A stretch of DNA of 64,000 nucleotides, from positions 62,001 through 126,000 of the forward strand of contig JAURVB010012710.1 in the NCBI GenBank assembly GCA_033002965.1, read 5' to 3'. The DNA is from Piper betle. Taxonomy: Eukaryota > Streptophyta > Magnoliopsida > Piperales > Piperaceae. The position numbers and the translations under genes are program-made. The notes under the pieces were generated by a model. The model was given only the letters and a program-made list of their open reading frames with translations, was not told where the DNA came from and did not search any database. Shown here one piece after another: positions 36,010 through 48,600 of this stretch; positions within the stretch are counted from its first letter, which is position 1, and the number at the start of each line of letters is the position of its first letter.

Positions 36010-36370
36010 ATAGATCTTTAACTTAAGATTAATTATTTTAAAGAAATGACTTGCGCCTACCAATTTGTATTTGGACTTGGTTGTTAGAAATGATATAAAA
36101 TGCAACCTAATTTTGTATTGGATAGTGGACTAGATTGGACATATACTGGGCCATTAGAATCACGATTGAGGGTAAGAATTTTAAAGACAAATTTTTTTAA
36201 CTGTGTAGCTTGAGATATTTGCAAATTAGTCACACATCAAATACTTATCGAGAAAATACGATATATTAACGCAGAAGGTTTATAATTTTAACTTAACCAT
36301 TTAGAAGGAATGACTTAGGCTTATAAATTTGTTCTTAGGCTGGCTCATTATAAAAAAGTTGGTTAAAAGT
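36010..36370 (+). repeat. Solitary relative of the 27.1-28.1 kb array unit
   Basis: 'aaagaaatgacttgcgcc', 'ggatagtggactaga', 'ttgagatatttgcaaattag' and 'aggaatgacttaggctta' appear in the unit order seen at 27.1-28.1 kb, but strongly diverged. Confidence 0.5.
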
Positions 36371-39300
36371 AAATATTGGGAATTAGAAAGTGCTAACAAA
36401 CAAAATTGAATTTGAACAGAAATGATCACCCTCTAAATTAAGATTTATTGTGGCTAAGAACTACGATAGGAGGCTTCGTAATGAATTTTTATGTTTTGCC
36501 AACGATGAGCACCCTCAACCAATTATTGTACGCAGAAAGGGACCAAGCTCCTACTTTGTGCCGAAGCTCTTATCACTCCATGTTTAGGAAAGACCATCGT
36601 AGATTCGGTTTCTTTAAGGCGAAGGTTATGAGATTATGTCAGCAGTAACGACGGTGGACTCTGGAATAGGAGGCAAACCAACAGATTGGGAAGCAGTTGG
36701 ATCCTTCCTCACCAAGATCGTTATTCTTCTTACTCCCCTTGGCCAAGTTGACAGAAGCGAACAAAACACCGAGGGTTTTGAGCAAGAAGGAAGAGATTTG
36801 GGAAGAAGAATGTATTTACTTTTTCAAAAACTGCTTCACAATATTGTCATCTTCCCCTTTCACATGCTGTAACAACTACTGTTCAAATTCAAATATAACC
36901 TACCTCGCACTTTTTACATTTTCTCCTTCTTTTTCATTTTTAGACTGAAAATATTCCCCGCCAATCTACTAATAAGAAAATTCTCAAAAATAAAAAATTT
37001 CAAAATACTTTGACTCCTTCACTTGTATTGGAAATTGTTTTTGTAACAGATTAACACTAAAAATGCTTCAAAAGGTATGCATTGATGTTGTTAATGTTCA
37101 TTATTAGAAGGGTGTCCAGCTTGGCACTCGGCTCAAATAGCTCATAATTCTGCACGTCTATCTCGAAGTCATACATGAGGTTTTTAGTCTGTGAAATTGG
37201 AGTGATGACCGTCTTCACTCAGTAGGAGACATTGTTGATCATTTTTTATGAATTATTTACAATAATAAAAACTAAATTTTTCATGTTTTAATAAAAGTAT
37301 ATATTAATACTTAATATTGTCTCCCCAAATACAAATAAGTCAAATCACAATGTTGTGCTTTTTACTCCCTTTATTAACCAAGGAATAAAAATTCCAGGAG
37401 TTAAAAAGTGTACATGACCCTAGACGTCTAAGGGTCAGAACCATTGGTCCGCCCTGGCTCGCCCTATTCAGCCTAGCTTGGCCCGATCAACCAAGCCCCG
37501 CCCATTAAGGGGCCAGTTCTAGAAGTTTTTTTTTCCAAATTTTTTTATCAAAATGAAAAACAAGGGACCCTTTTTAAGAGCTGTTGATAACTGAATTGCC
37601 TTTTTAAGGCTAATGAGCATACTAAATCGACAATAAAAAATCCTGTTTATTATATTTTTTATAATAATTTAATTAAAAATTTCAAAATACTTGTATGCAA
37701 TAAAAGATTTGACCGGGTCGGCCAGGTTCGAAAGTGGGCTGGGCCAGGCTAGGGCCGACTCCATGATAGGCTTTCAGCTGGCTGGGCTGGGACAGATAAT
37801 AGCTTGGGCCGGGCCCGGCTACGTTGCACATTAATAACAAATATCAGCACTGTTATGGCTTTTTACGTGCTATAATGCCAACACAATCCATGTTAAAAAA
37901 AATGAAGCTATTCGCTTAAAAATTAAGTAAAATTGTTATTCATAATTAAAACAGTAAAGAGGTTTTCCACCCAGGCGACAAATGATAGCAGATTCCACGG
38001 ACCAAATCAAATGTGGTAGCCAACCAAGAATATCCCATCCGACACATTTACAACTTGTTTAAAACCCAGTGTTTGACTAACCCCTTACATTGGAAATTTC
38101 ATTCTTGCCAAACTAATCAAGCAGTCAAGTTTCATATTCTGTGCATGTTTTGTAGGTGACATATTCAAGTTCTTAAAGATAAAGATGACTCATACATGAT
38201 CTCAATGTATACTAGTTACTTATCTTGTCAAAAGTCTCAATGTATCTTTTATTGTTTGTTTGGTACGCCTTGCAATTTCTTTAGAGCGTTAACCAAAAAT
38301 TCTTAGCGGTACCACTTGTAACTCAATCTATGAAACTCGGCTTGGGTCGAGGCTAGCTGCTCAAAGCAGTCAACTTAGCTTAACTCGGGCTTGGCTCATT
38401 ATAGTTTTAAAAAGATAATTATTATTATATGATTAGTTTTTCATATTACATAACCACAAAAAAGTTATCCAGTTCAGTTGTATAGGCTCTCGTATCCTCG
38501 GCCTTAAATTTTAGACAACTATCTTTATTTCTGGTATTTATATCAACAAGTAATTATAAAATTTCTTAAAACATTAATTTTAAATCCAATACATAACGAG
38601 CGTATATCGGTAGATTTTTAACTTAGATTAACCGTTATTGTATGCATGAATTATAGTTTATGTAGCTCATATAAAGGTACAACTTATATTTGAAGCAGTT
38701 TTATGGGTTCTATTATCAAAATAAAATGATAATTATGGCAATTATAAATTTTTACTAGTGTAAAACTTTTCATGTTGTCATTTTAAATATCAAAATAATT
38801 GTAATAAAAATTAATTTTAAAATGTATTAAACTAGTATATTTTAAAAAAAATTAAAAGTAAGTAATATTGATGCAAAAAAAGGGATAAAAAATTATTAAC
38901 CACTTTTTTGTTTATGCATTATACTTTTTATAAATGTAAACATCATTAAGCGGGACTTATTAAAAAATGTTCAAATTAGAGATTTGATTCACCTTAATTT
39001 TTGTACAATTATATAAAACAAAAAAATATTTAGTATCAATAGCAACAACTAACATAACAATATCAACAATAGGTGTATTTAACCATCCATTTAGATCGTA
39101 TGACTCTATTTTTTGTGGGTAAACAAAATTGCCTTCATCTGTTAACTAGCACAATAAATAAAACTGACATAAGGGTATCGTCTATTGTTAATATTAATTT
39201 TTTCATTTAAAAATAACACACGCCCATTAATTTACACTTAAGAACCGCATTGTTACTAAACAAAACAACATGAGCTGCAAGTCTTCAAGCCAAGCCGATA

Positions 39301-39592
39301 CTCGTGCTTGTTGCCTCGCAAACCGACCAAAAGCTCAACTCGGGTTCGGCCGAGCTAGATGCTAACCATGGTTTTATCAATCATTAAAAAGTCCCTCTGC
39401 TGTTTTGTTAATACTTGGGCCTTAAGGAGAGCCGACATCAGTCCCCCAGACCCATTTTGAACCCTTCAAATTTCAGAAGCAGACATGAACACGGAATTAG
39501 GAAATCTACCAAAGCAGCTTCGTAAAACCGTGTACTACTACCCCTCGTAACCTTTCGTATAATCATCTCCCTTGTCTTACAATCCTCACCGC
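36371..39592. repeat. AT-rich intergenic DNA with hAT-like remnants
   Basis: No gene supported. Bases 37420-37840 have GC-rich ends ('ccgccctggctcgccc', 'gggccgggcccgg') around an AT centre. Bases 38330-38410 and 39255-39380 carry opposite-facing 'gctcggctt'-type words. Both patterns are common in worn plant hAT-type elements, but no clean ends or target duplications were found. Confidence 0.35.
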
Positions 39593-39601
39593 CTATATAT
39601 T
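39593..39601 (+). promoter_or_regulatory. TATA box of the DUF761 gene
   Basis: 'tatatatta' in 'ccgcctatatattagcaaac', about 90 bases upstream of the ATG at 39690. This leaves a leader of roughly 60 bases ('ccaatcagactcctcaac'). Confidence 0.6.
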
Positions 39602-39689
39602 AGCAAACTACCACACATCTCTTGCAAATAATCATAACCCAATTGCAGCAACCAATCAGACTCCTCAACAATCAACAAATCTGCCGGCC

Positions 39690-40064
39690 ATGTTAACAAA
39701 GATGTTTCTTCTAAACCGCCTAAGGAGAGCAATTCGCAAGGTAAGATTCTTGCTCAATTTTAGCATGAACAAATGGAGGATTGATACCATGAGTGGCTCC
39801 TCTAGCCGTCGCCGAATGAGCTACAAAGAGCCCCCGGGGCTGCTTGATTGCACCATTGAGTGTGATCAAGTTGTGGATGATCGGGAGATGGGTCGATCGT
39901 CGCCGGCGCCGATGGTAATACAGAGATTGCCCAGTGACGATATCGATCGGAGAGCGGATGCGTTCATAGCCAATTTCTACGACAGGATTCGTATGGAAAG
40001 GCAGGTATCGTTGCAGCTGCGGTACCTCAGAGGAATTAGCTTGGAGAGGACTCTTTCTGATTGA
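39690..40064 (+). CDS. DUF761 plant-specific protein (cotton-fibre-protein type)
   Basis: Intact single-exon protein of 124 residues. The C-terminal third (about 84-115) contains 'DIDRRADAFIANFYDRIRME', the hallmark of the plant DUF761 family: R-A-D-x-F-I followed by F-Y and a basic, Q-rich helix. The N-terminus is strongly basic with a hydrophobic stretch ('RRAIRKVRFLLNFSMNKWRI'), and the middle is Ser/Arg-rich then acidic. No signal peptide or clear membrane span. Family members are mostly uncharacterised small proteins, so no specific function is assigned. ATG at 39690 lies behind a TATA box and a plausible leader, and a second in-frame ATG lies at residue 5. Confidence 0.85.
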   Translation: MLTKMFLLNRLRRAIRKVRFLLNFSMNKWRIDTMSGSSSRRRMSYKEPPGLLDCTIECDQVVDDREMGRSSPAPMVIQRLPSDDIDRRADAFIANFYDRIRMERQVSLQLRYLRGISLERTLSD

Positions 40065-40257
40065 AAGATGATGTGTTGATATTCGTTCTCTTCTTCAAGT
40101 TCGATTTTCAATCTGTTCATGTCAATAATGGATGTTCTTTCATTTGTTACAGAATTTTTTTGTTTTTTTCAAAGAGAAAGAAAAATGAAAGCCTTTGTAT
40201 TTTTTTATGAGATTTGTGATCGTGATGAAACGATGACGGTGATTGTAAAGGTTTATT

Positions 40258-40258
40258 A

Positions 40259-40296
<38 letters not shown>

Positions 40297-40307
40297 CATT
40301 ATTATTG
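40258..40307. repeat. (ATT)n microsatellite
   Basis: About 16 near-perfect TTA/ATT units, about 190 bases downstream of the DUF761 stop. A second short ATT tract follows at 40379-40393. Confidence 0.9.
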
Positions 40308-40393
40308 TTTTTTAATTTGCCCAGTTTACTTGTATAAAGTATAGAGTTTTTTATTAAAAAAGGAATAAAATTTTTTATATTATTATTATTATT

Positions 40394-42592
40394 GATACTA
40401 TGGGTATTTTTATCATTTAAAAAAATGATTAAATTTGGTCATAATTAATATAAAAATTTTAAAAATAATTATTTCTCGTAGAATTTTGTAAATTGGGCTA
40501 TTTTTCATAGAAAACTTTGAAATGTAACTATTTATGATATTTTCTTTAAAAATTTTTAAATAATCAATCTTACCAAAGTAGCTATACTTACTGTATTTTA
40601 TATAAAAATATTATCAAATTAATTATTTTATATACAAATTAAGTATAATTACAACCAAAGCACAAAATAACCATGATTATTTTATATGGCTTACCCACGT
40701 GTTCTCGAATAAGCAAAAATAACTCCACATTTTTCTTATCTCAATAAATAAGAAAAATAAGAAAATATTTTTCTCATAGGAGAGCATGGTGGGTCATTTG
40801 AAAGAAATCTTAATTAATTTGAGTACAAAATACATCATAAAAGTGTTAAATTTTATTAAAAGTATATTATATATATATACCAATTTTTTTAATATTTATG
40901 TTATTTACATTTCTATTCATGGTGACCAAACTCAGCCTATCGTACACACCAAGAAAAAATTTTATTTGTGTTGTAATTTTTGACAAAATTATCCTCAATT
41001 TTTATTGTTTTTTTGTCAAAATTACATATAAATCCTATTGGTGATTTAAGAGTCAAAGATCTTGCACATTATCAATATTAAAGCTCAATCAATTATTTTT
41101 GTCTGTGGTCCAACCTAGGGGCTATTCAAAGATTAATTAAATTTAATTTAGCTTAGTCTTTCACTCAAAAAAGCCAATTCGAAGTTTGGCTCGATATTGA
41201 ATAAGCTGCACCTAGACTTCTATCTACCCCTGCTCAATTTGTCACGATTTAAAATTTAATATTTTATATAAAGAATATATTTTTTTACTATATTTATTTT
41301 AAATTTATTTATATAAATTTAATTAAATTATAAAATTGTTATTATATGATAATAATTTTAAGTATAAGCATGATAATTATGCTAAAATTGAGATAATTTA
41401 TAAATTAAATTTTAATATAAATGATACGGAAAAAAATCATTAGTAAATACAAATAAAGATAGATTGAACTTGAATTAATTCATGCACTTATTAGTTCGAT
41501 TCAAATTCAAAATAAAATAAACCAAATTTAAACGCAAAACTTGACTCCGACCACCAACGATGAGCCATATTCCTCCCACAGTGAGAGCGTGGATGGGTCA
41601 TTTTTTTCCCTTCTCCAATAACAATAAATTTACATTGCTTACTTTTTTTCTTTTTCTTTTTTTTTGTTATTGATGAAACTGCAATAACTTTACGTATTTG
41701 CATGCTTCTGAGAAAAAAAGCTTTATTTGCTGCGTGGCGTCAATGATGAGTGTGAGTGAATGGACTCAGAACTGAAAACCAAGAAAGATTCTCAAACAAC
41801 TCCAATGTACAGAAATTATCAATGTATATTATATGGTAATATGACCAAACCCTTCCCTTAAGATTATTATTTCTTGGATTAGACAAACTGAATAGTTTAT
41901 AAGGCTCGTCTTTTTTTGTTTAGGTATGGAAGGGCAGAGGAGAGTTAGAGAATGAGACAGATTGTGGGGAAGGCCTGCTGGCAGGCCATATCAGGAATAA
42001 ATCCATGCACCGGTCCCATCAACAGCAGCCAAAAACGCCAAACTCATGTTCTTTAGCTATCTTGGGTCAATTACCCTGGGGAAAAGAGGCCAGTTGAGAA
42101 AGATTGACAGTTACTATTTTTTTTTATCAAAGGAAAAAAAAAGAAAAAAGATGGGTAGTTCATCGCTAGTGAACATGTTCTTCCACGCTAATATGAATTT
42201 TCTTTTGAATGGAGAGCCTTGAGATTTGGATTCCTAATAGGAGAAGCTACCTCAGAGTACGCCTGCTACGAACATATTTGAAAACGTACGCAGAAACGAG
42301 AGGTTGGAACAGTTTGTAAAGTATCATATGTGATTTGCAAGTTGCAGACTTTACAATTTGGTGTCCCAGGCTGCTGATCTTTTCATTGCCTTCGGGTTAA
42401 AATTATTGTTTCAAATAGTGACGCTTGTTTTTACGAGTTTGAATTGGTGGTACAACCAATAAACCATCTAAAATACGACGTGGAGATCAATTACACGATG
42501 AAGTTTTAATAAGGTGTATTGGTCATGGTGTATTTGTCGTTAGAGGATAAGATGTCCATAATAATTTTTTTAATAAAATGACTTGTCCATAT
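40394..42592. other. AT-rich intergenic DNA
   Basis: No gene recognised. A worn 'cctaggggctattc...tctacccctgctc' pair at about 41116-41235 may be the ends of a small hAT-like remnant. Poly-T/poly-A stretches occur near 41640-41665 and 42116-42150. Confidence 0.4.
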
Positions 42593-43505
42593 CCGGGTTG
42601 CACGAATCGGCCAATTCCGTACTGAATCGGCCGATTTAAATCGGATCGGCGTCGCGCCGATCCGATTTCGGGGCCGACTCGGTCGGCCCCGAATCGGTCC
42701 CAGAATCGGGCGATTTCGCCCGATTCCGACCGAGTTAACTCGGAATCGGAATCGGTTTTTGGTAAATTACTAAAATACCTTAGGTATGATTTTTATTAAA
42801 TTATTTAAGCATGGGTAAAATGGTAATTTTGATTTAAAAAACCGTCACCACCGCGCTTCCGCCTTCGCGCTCGCGCGCTCGCCGCGCTTTCGTCGTCCGA
42901 TCTCAGCTCCGCCCGACCTTCCGACCACGGCGGGCGAGGGCGGGGCGGATCTGGGGGAGGGGGGGGCGGGGCGCGACGGGCACAGGGCGAGGCTGGCGGG
43001 GCTGGCGGGGGGCGGGGCGCGGCAGGCGAGGGCTGGGCGAGGGCTGGCGAGGCGGGGCGGGGCGGGTCTGGGGGAAGGGGGCGGGGCGCGGCGGTCACAG
43101 GCCGGGGAGGTGCGGCTCCGGCGGCGGCGGGAAGGAGGGCGGTGCCACTCAGTGGCATTCTCGTAATTAAAACTTGACTCGTGTCGGACTCGTGTTAAAA
43201 ATAATAACTAATTCTAAATAATTAAAAAAATTTAAAAATATTATAAAATATAATACACACAATAATATTAAAATGACATTAATATTTAATTTTTATATAT
43301 TTATTTTATGAGTTGTCAAATATTATATATGACCGATTTGGACCTATTCAGACCGATTCAACTGAACCGATTCCTGGCCGATTTAGACCAATTCCAATTC
43401 CGATTCCAACTCCCTCAAAAACCGATTCCGATTCCGATTCTAATTCCGATTCCGATTCCGATTCCGATTCTGATTTCGATTCCGATTCTGATTCGTAAAC
43501 TATGG
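42593..43505 (-). mobile_element. Non-autonomous DNA transposon with GC-rich core, copy 2 (inverted)
   Basis: The same family as 9997-10880 in opposite orientation. Ends: 'ccgggttgcacgaatcgg' on the left and, reverse-complemented, 'ccatagtttacgaatcag' on the right. Shared internal block: 'aataccttaggtatgattttt', 'aagcatgggtaaaatgg' here versus its reverse complement in copy 1. The GC core (about 42840-43140) has 'ggcggggcgcggc'-type units. The right subterminal zone is a (CGATTC)-like tract at 43420-43495. The target duplication is unclear: 'tccatat' on the left versus 'tcatat' on the right. No transposase. Confidence 0.8.
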
Positions 43506-44097
43506 TCATATAAGGCATACCAGCCCGTCGATTTTTTTTTGTTTTGAGTTTTAATTGGCGGAAGTTTGGAGGGGCCAATTAACCATCAAAACTCAAATAT
43601 CCTTCTTGTTTTTTCACCTTCCAAGATTTTAATAATTATCAGTTGGCATCCAAAAGTAGTACGCCCTTTCCCCCCAATGCAAAGTTTCATCTCTAAAGTT
43701 GGTTTAACACTTTCCAATGTTCATACGTGGATGGGAAGTTAGCAAGGCTTTCTGGGTCTGAACTTCAACATCTTATCACTTCATCGACAATTACATCTTC
43801 ATCAGGGGCTACCTAGTCCTCTGCCACAAAGCTATGACTTTCGCCGGATGGACAGATTTTATGAACCCAACTCCCTCAACACGTGAAAAAGCTAAAGAAA
43901 AGGACAAAACCCGTATCTGAAAATACGAAGAAAGATTCCCACAATTCTTTCCACAAATCCATGCCTTTGGGCTTTGCCAGCCGCCACACAGGACTGATCA
44001 TCCCCAAAATCCATTTTCTGTTCTTTCTTTCCCGTCAATCGCCACTGTTTGATCAGGCGAGTGTTGCGTGTTTGCAACGAAACAAATCCAAAGCCAA
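43506..44097. other. Upstream region of the AAA-ATPase gene
   Basis: No gene. The stretch lies between the transposon and the TATA box and is the likely proximal promoter. It contains 'acacgtg' (a G-box-like core) at about 43879-43885. The open frames here are short and shadowed on both strands. Confidence 0.4.
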
Positions 44098-44106
44098 ATC
44101 TATATA
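44098..44106 (+). promoter_or_regulatory. TATA box of the AAA-ATPase gene
   Basis: 'tctatatag' about 60 bases upstream of the ATG at 44165. This spacing favours that ATG as the start. Confidence 0.6.
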
Positions 44107-44164
44107 GCAAAGAGGAAATACTGAGAGTATTAAAAGAAGAATAGTGGGTGTGGGGGAAGAAGCG

Positions 44165-45673
44165 ATGAAGGAGGTATGGACATGGTTGGCGTCGCTGATG
44201 GGCGTGATGGCCTTCATCCAGCCGCTGCTCCACGGCGTCTTCCCGGCGGAGCTGCGGTTAGCTGTCGCCCGCCGCTGCGGCCGCATTGTGGCCTTTTTCT
44301 TGCCCTACTGCTACTTCGACATCACGGAGATCGACGGGGTGAACACCAACGAGCTCTACAACGCCGTCCGGATGTACCTGAGCTCCTTCGCCTCCGCCGC
44401 CGGCTCCCGCCTCACCATCTCCCGGCAGCCCAACTCCTCCTCCTTCGCCTTCGGCATCTCCAACAACGACCGCATCCTCGACACGTTCCGCGGCGCCGGC
44501 GTCGCCTGGGAGCACGTCGTCACCCAGCGCTCGTCCCAGTCCTTCTCCTTCCGCTCCGTCCCGGACGAGAAGCGCGTCTTCACCCTCCGCATCCGGAAGA
44601 AGGACAGGGCCCTCGTCCTCGACGCCTACCTCGACCACATCATGGCCCGCGCCGCCGAGATCCGTCGGCAGAGCCAGGACCGGCGGCTGTACACCAACTC
44701 CCGCGGCGGGGACTCGAGCGGCCAGCCGTGGGAGTGCGTGCCGTTCAAGCACCCCAGCACGTTCGACACCCTCGCCATGGACCCAGCGAAGAAGGAGGAG
44801 ATCAAGGCCGACCTCCGCGGTTTCGCCGACGGCGAGGCCTTCTATCAGAAGACGGGCCGGGCGTGGAAGCGAGGATACCTTCTCTACGGCCCGCCAGGCA
44901 CCGGTAAATCCAGTCTAATCGCTGCCATCGCTAACTATCTCGGATACGACATATACGACCTAGAGCTCACAGAGGTCCACACCAACTCCGAGCTTCGGAA
45001 GCTGCTCATGAAGACGACGTCCAAGTCGATCATCGTCATCGAAGACATCGATTGCTCCGTCAACCTCACGAACCGCGGGAAGAAACCGAAACCCGCCGCC
45101 GTTGTGAGGGACAATGCGGGCGGCCCGAATCCAGCCGGCGCCGGCGAGAGCGATAAGTCAATGACCCTCTCCGGGCTGCTCAATTTCACCGACGGTCTCT
45201 GGTCGTGCTGCGGCAGCGAGAGGATCTTCGTGTTCACCACTAACCACATCGAGAAGTTGGATCCGGCGCTGCTTCGGAGCGGGCGGATGGACATGCACAT
45301 CTTCATGAGCTACTGCAGCTTCCCGGCGCTGGAGATACTGGTAAGGAACTACTTGGGGGCCGAGGTGGGGGAGCTGGGCGTGGGAGAGGAGGCCGCGGCG
45401 GTGATCGAGGAGGCGCGGATGACACCGGCGGATATCAGCGAAGTGCTGATAAAGAACCGGATGGACACGGGGAGGGCGGCGGCCGAGCTGCTGGCGGCGC
45501 TCAGGGAGAGGGCAACGAGGCTCGGCCAGGCGAAGGAGACTGCTGTGGAGGAAGAGGAGCAGGAGAAGAGAGCGTTGGACGTGCCGATTGGGGGAGGAGG
45601 TGGGTGTGATCAGGTGGTGGTTGACGAGAAGTGGAAAGTTGCGGATCAGGGCGGCCATGGCTCGAGGTTGTAG
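44165..45673 (+). CDS. BCS1-like plant AAA-ATPase (AATP1/HSR4 class)
   Basis: Intact, intronless, 502 residues from ATG 44165; the frame is open 21 bases further but only to a GTG. The N-terminus 'MKEVWTWLASLMGVMAFIQP' holds a membrane-anchor-like segment. The plant AAA-ATPase N-terminal region ('YFDITEIDG', 'NELYNAVRMYL') follows, then a single AAA domain. That domain has Walker A 'GPPGTGKSS' (about 242-250), Walker B 'IIVIEDIDCS' (about 289-298), the sensor-1 asparagine in 'FTTNH', and 'ALLRSGRMD' with the arginines. The block 'TLSGLLNFTDGLWSCCGSER' is typical of the BCS1-like class. The tail is Glu-rich then Gly-rich. Relatives sit at mitochondria or ER and several respond to pathogens or stress. 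The 5' two-thirds is extremely GC-rich. The family is certain; the substrate is unknown. Confidence 0.96.
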   Translation: MKEVWTWLASLMGVMAFIQPLLHGVFPAELRLAVARRCGRIVAFFLPYCYFDITEIDGVNTNELYNAVRMYLSSFASAAGSRLTISRQPNSSSFAFGISNNDRILDTFRGAGVAWEHVVTQRSSQSFSFRSVPDEKRVFTLRIRKKDRALVLDAYLDHIMARAAEIRRQSQDRRLYTNSRGGDSSGQPWECVPFKHPSTFDTLAMDPAKKEEIKADLRGFADGEAFYQKTGRAWKRGYLLYGPPGTGKSSLIAAIANYLGYDIYDLELTEVHTNSELRKLLMKTTSKSIIVIEDIDCSVNLTNRGKKPKPAAVVRDNAGGPNPAGAGESDKSMTLSGLLNFTDGLWSCCGSERIFVFTTNHIEKLDPALLRSGRMDMHIFMSYCSFPALEILVRNYLGAEVGELGVGEEAAAVIEEARMTPADISEVLIKNRMDTGRAAAELLAALRERATRLGQAKETAVEEEEQEKRALDVPIGGGGGCDQVVVDEKWKVADQGGHGSRL

Positions 45674-48600
45674 AAGGAACGTAACAAATTGATAATTTGC
45701 AAAAATGCTCAATTTTTTTCTTTTTCTTTTTTGAGCAGTAAGCTTTTGTTAGATTAATGGTAATGATATATCACGAACACCTTGTTTTCATCTCACTAAT
45801 TATAAAAATAAAATCGAAATATGCGTGGTTTACCATTAAGTTTCACTTTTTTCCATATTTTCACGCATTTTCTATACGTTATTAGAGCTATAATCTTTTT
45901 TTAATATTATCTCTCAACTTTTAGTATGTATTAAATTTCTTGTTTCTCTAATCCCCTAAAATTATGAAGAAATTTTTGGTTGCCCTCTGTATTTTTCTAT
46001 CTCAATTTTCTTTATAATTTTATAAATTTTATAATGTATTTTAAATGTATAAAAACGTGTAGAATTTTTTTGTACTATTAGTAGCAGCATTGTATGATCC
46101 CCGGCTCAACTTTAAATGGATTGAAGACCTATAATCTATAATTTATTTATAGAGATATTGCCCATCGAAGACCTGGAGTTCATTTTTTGATTCATTACGA
46201 CCTTAATCAAGGTTTTTGTCTATCTTACGACCAGAAGTCTAACTATCGTCTTTAATCTAGTAGATCATCTAACGTAAAATTCCCTTAGCCAACGTTTTTA
46301 TTTTAGTTCATAATTTAACAATCCCTCTTCTAATGATTCAGTCAAAAATATAAATTAAAAGACTAAAGGACACAATTAAGTTCAAAGTGTAGGCTTCATA
46401 TAAATTAAGAGATTAAAAGACACAATTAAGCTCAAAGTATAAATTAAACTGCTTCTAATGACCTATCCCAAAATACTAACTAAGGCCTGAGCCATCTCTC
46501 TAATCCAAATTACAAAATAAAAGATATAAGTATCTCTTTATAACTGGGCCTAAGTCTTTTCTCATATAGTTTGTTATCGTAAGTCTTTTTTCATATAGTT
46601 TGTTATCACTACCTGTATGAATCCCATGTAAAACTAATTCACACACAAAATCCACAAAAATTCACGTTAAAAACCACCATATGATGTGTGGGTAGGGTGA
46701 TGGGTGTTGTGTCAAATGGTGTGTGGATTAAAAAAACATTTTTTATTTTTTACAAATATAAAATAGATACTTACATTTTAATTTTTCATTAATTACCTAT
46801 AAGATTGGGTCTTATTCCTGGATGACATACTTTTTAGATTATAATGTAATGCATCAAACCTGGTTGTTAAGAACGCCCATTAGGAAGCAGAATGGGGACA
46901 AATTTAAGTTTTTTTAAAAGAAAAATACAACTCGACACGAAGAAATCATCAATCATATAATACATCCCCTAAATTTAATAGACTAATTTACCATCCTATT
47001 TTTTCAGACAAAAATCACAAAATATACACAGCTCACCTCAAACTAACAAACTTTTCCTGCGTACATGAATTACAAACCACCGATCCTCATTCCTCTCCAT
47101 AAATTCATAGCACTATATCTTGCAATAACATTACCATTTTTCGTGCAAGAATCACAATTCAAACTAAACGATAATGTTAACCATGCTAGATCCACAAACA
47201 AGCAGCATAGGTGTTTCTTCCTTAACCTAACTTTAGCACCAACGCAATATTTCTCAATCTTAGAAGTAAATTGGAGGAAACGGTCATGCATAAACATCCT
47301 TTCTCAACACAAATTCACTGGAACAAATGAGAGAACAATTGACTAGGAACAATATTTGTGTATAAGAATACAATATTTGTGTATAAGAACAAAAGAAGCA
47401 AAGCACAACACAACTACTCCGTTCTTCGTCGTAGCAGTAGCGGTTAGTGAAGCAGCGGCTCAAAGAGGTGGCAACGAGACCCGGGCAACGACAGTCGATG
47501 GCGGTGGTCGGAGGCAGCTGTGGCGACGGCTTTCCCACGCCCCACATAGGGAGTCAAAAGCCCCTTATGTGTTGCTGTTTTGCTCTCTTACTCTCGTACT
47601 CTATTTTTTTGGGCATAAGATTTCCTTTAACACCATATATTAATCTGGACCGTCCTTCGAACGGGAGAAGGATATGTGGCGGGAGAGAGAAGCTTTCTGC
47701 CTCTTGTTTAGTTAATTTTTACTTTATTAACAATTTGTTAGGTTATTATACAGTAAACATAATTCACCAAGAAAGCCTAGTTAGCTAAGACAACAAGCCC
47801 AATAAGCAGCCCATCCAGTCAACTTCTAATGAGGTACCAGAGCCCATCTAAGATGAACCACTAGGCTAAGAGCAAGCCCATTTATACTGACTTGGCTGGC
47901 CCAAAGTTTCAATTATGTACAAAACAAATTAACCTCTCCATGAACTCTTTCCTTCTGCTTATTTCTTTTCCCATCCCTGCTTCATTTTCACCCTTCCTAG
48001 TTCCTACTCTATTTACATGTGTCTGATCTTCTATCTAGTCCAGCAATTTGGCGCACTTACATACTCAATAGGAAGGTAAGAGCATAGGTGATTGATTCCT
48101 CTTAGGAGGTTGGAATGAACAAGCCTAAGCTCCAAACTTCATGACTTCCTTTGACATCTTGCATTTCTTCACAAGTTCCTTTGGCATTTGCACAGGACAT
48201 CCCCTTTCGTGTCTTCTATTCTATACAAGGCAGACCATGGCTTGGATGTGAAAGGAATCCATAACATGGTATATAATGGACCACATTGAACCCACAATAA
48301 AACATTCCACTGCAAAACACTGTTTTCGTGTAAAACCAGTTGAAAAAACCGGGTATATTGCATTGGTATGAAGCACTGGACCGGACCAGATTTTAATCCA
48401 GTACCCAGGGTTGGACCGGCTGGTCCGGTCCAATATTTAAAACTATAGTTTTGCCCTTCACAATTATCCTCGTTTTAAAATCCTAATGCAGATAGCAACA
48501 TCAATCAGACTTTGTCTTGCTGGGAATCTCTTAGAAATTGATAATTACGCCGAAACATTGTAAAAGCCGGTCTTTTGTTTCTTATCCATGAGTCTCCCCA

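Noticed and set aside
36448..36948. Overlapping plus-strand frames of 66-83 codons
   Set aside because: Different frames overlap with no splice logic and no motif; likely chance or decayed repeat sequence.
40258..40307. ATT tract as a matrix-attachment or transcription-termination signal
   Set aside because: It is a simple microsatellite; nothing in the sequence supports a specific function.
42805..43158. Minus-strand proline-rich 117-codon frame
   Set aside because: Lies in the GC core of the second transposon copy; compositional artefact.
43308..43578. Frames encoding alternating Ser-Asp, Ile-Pro or Ser-Glu runs
   Set aside because: Direct translation of the (CGATTC)-like tract in three frames; not a phase-variable or repeat protein gene.
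44258..44752. 164-codon antisense frame and other shadows of the AAA-ATPase
   Set aside because: High GC keeps alternative frames open; the plus-strand AAA-ATPase explains the region completely.
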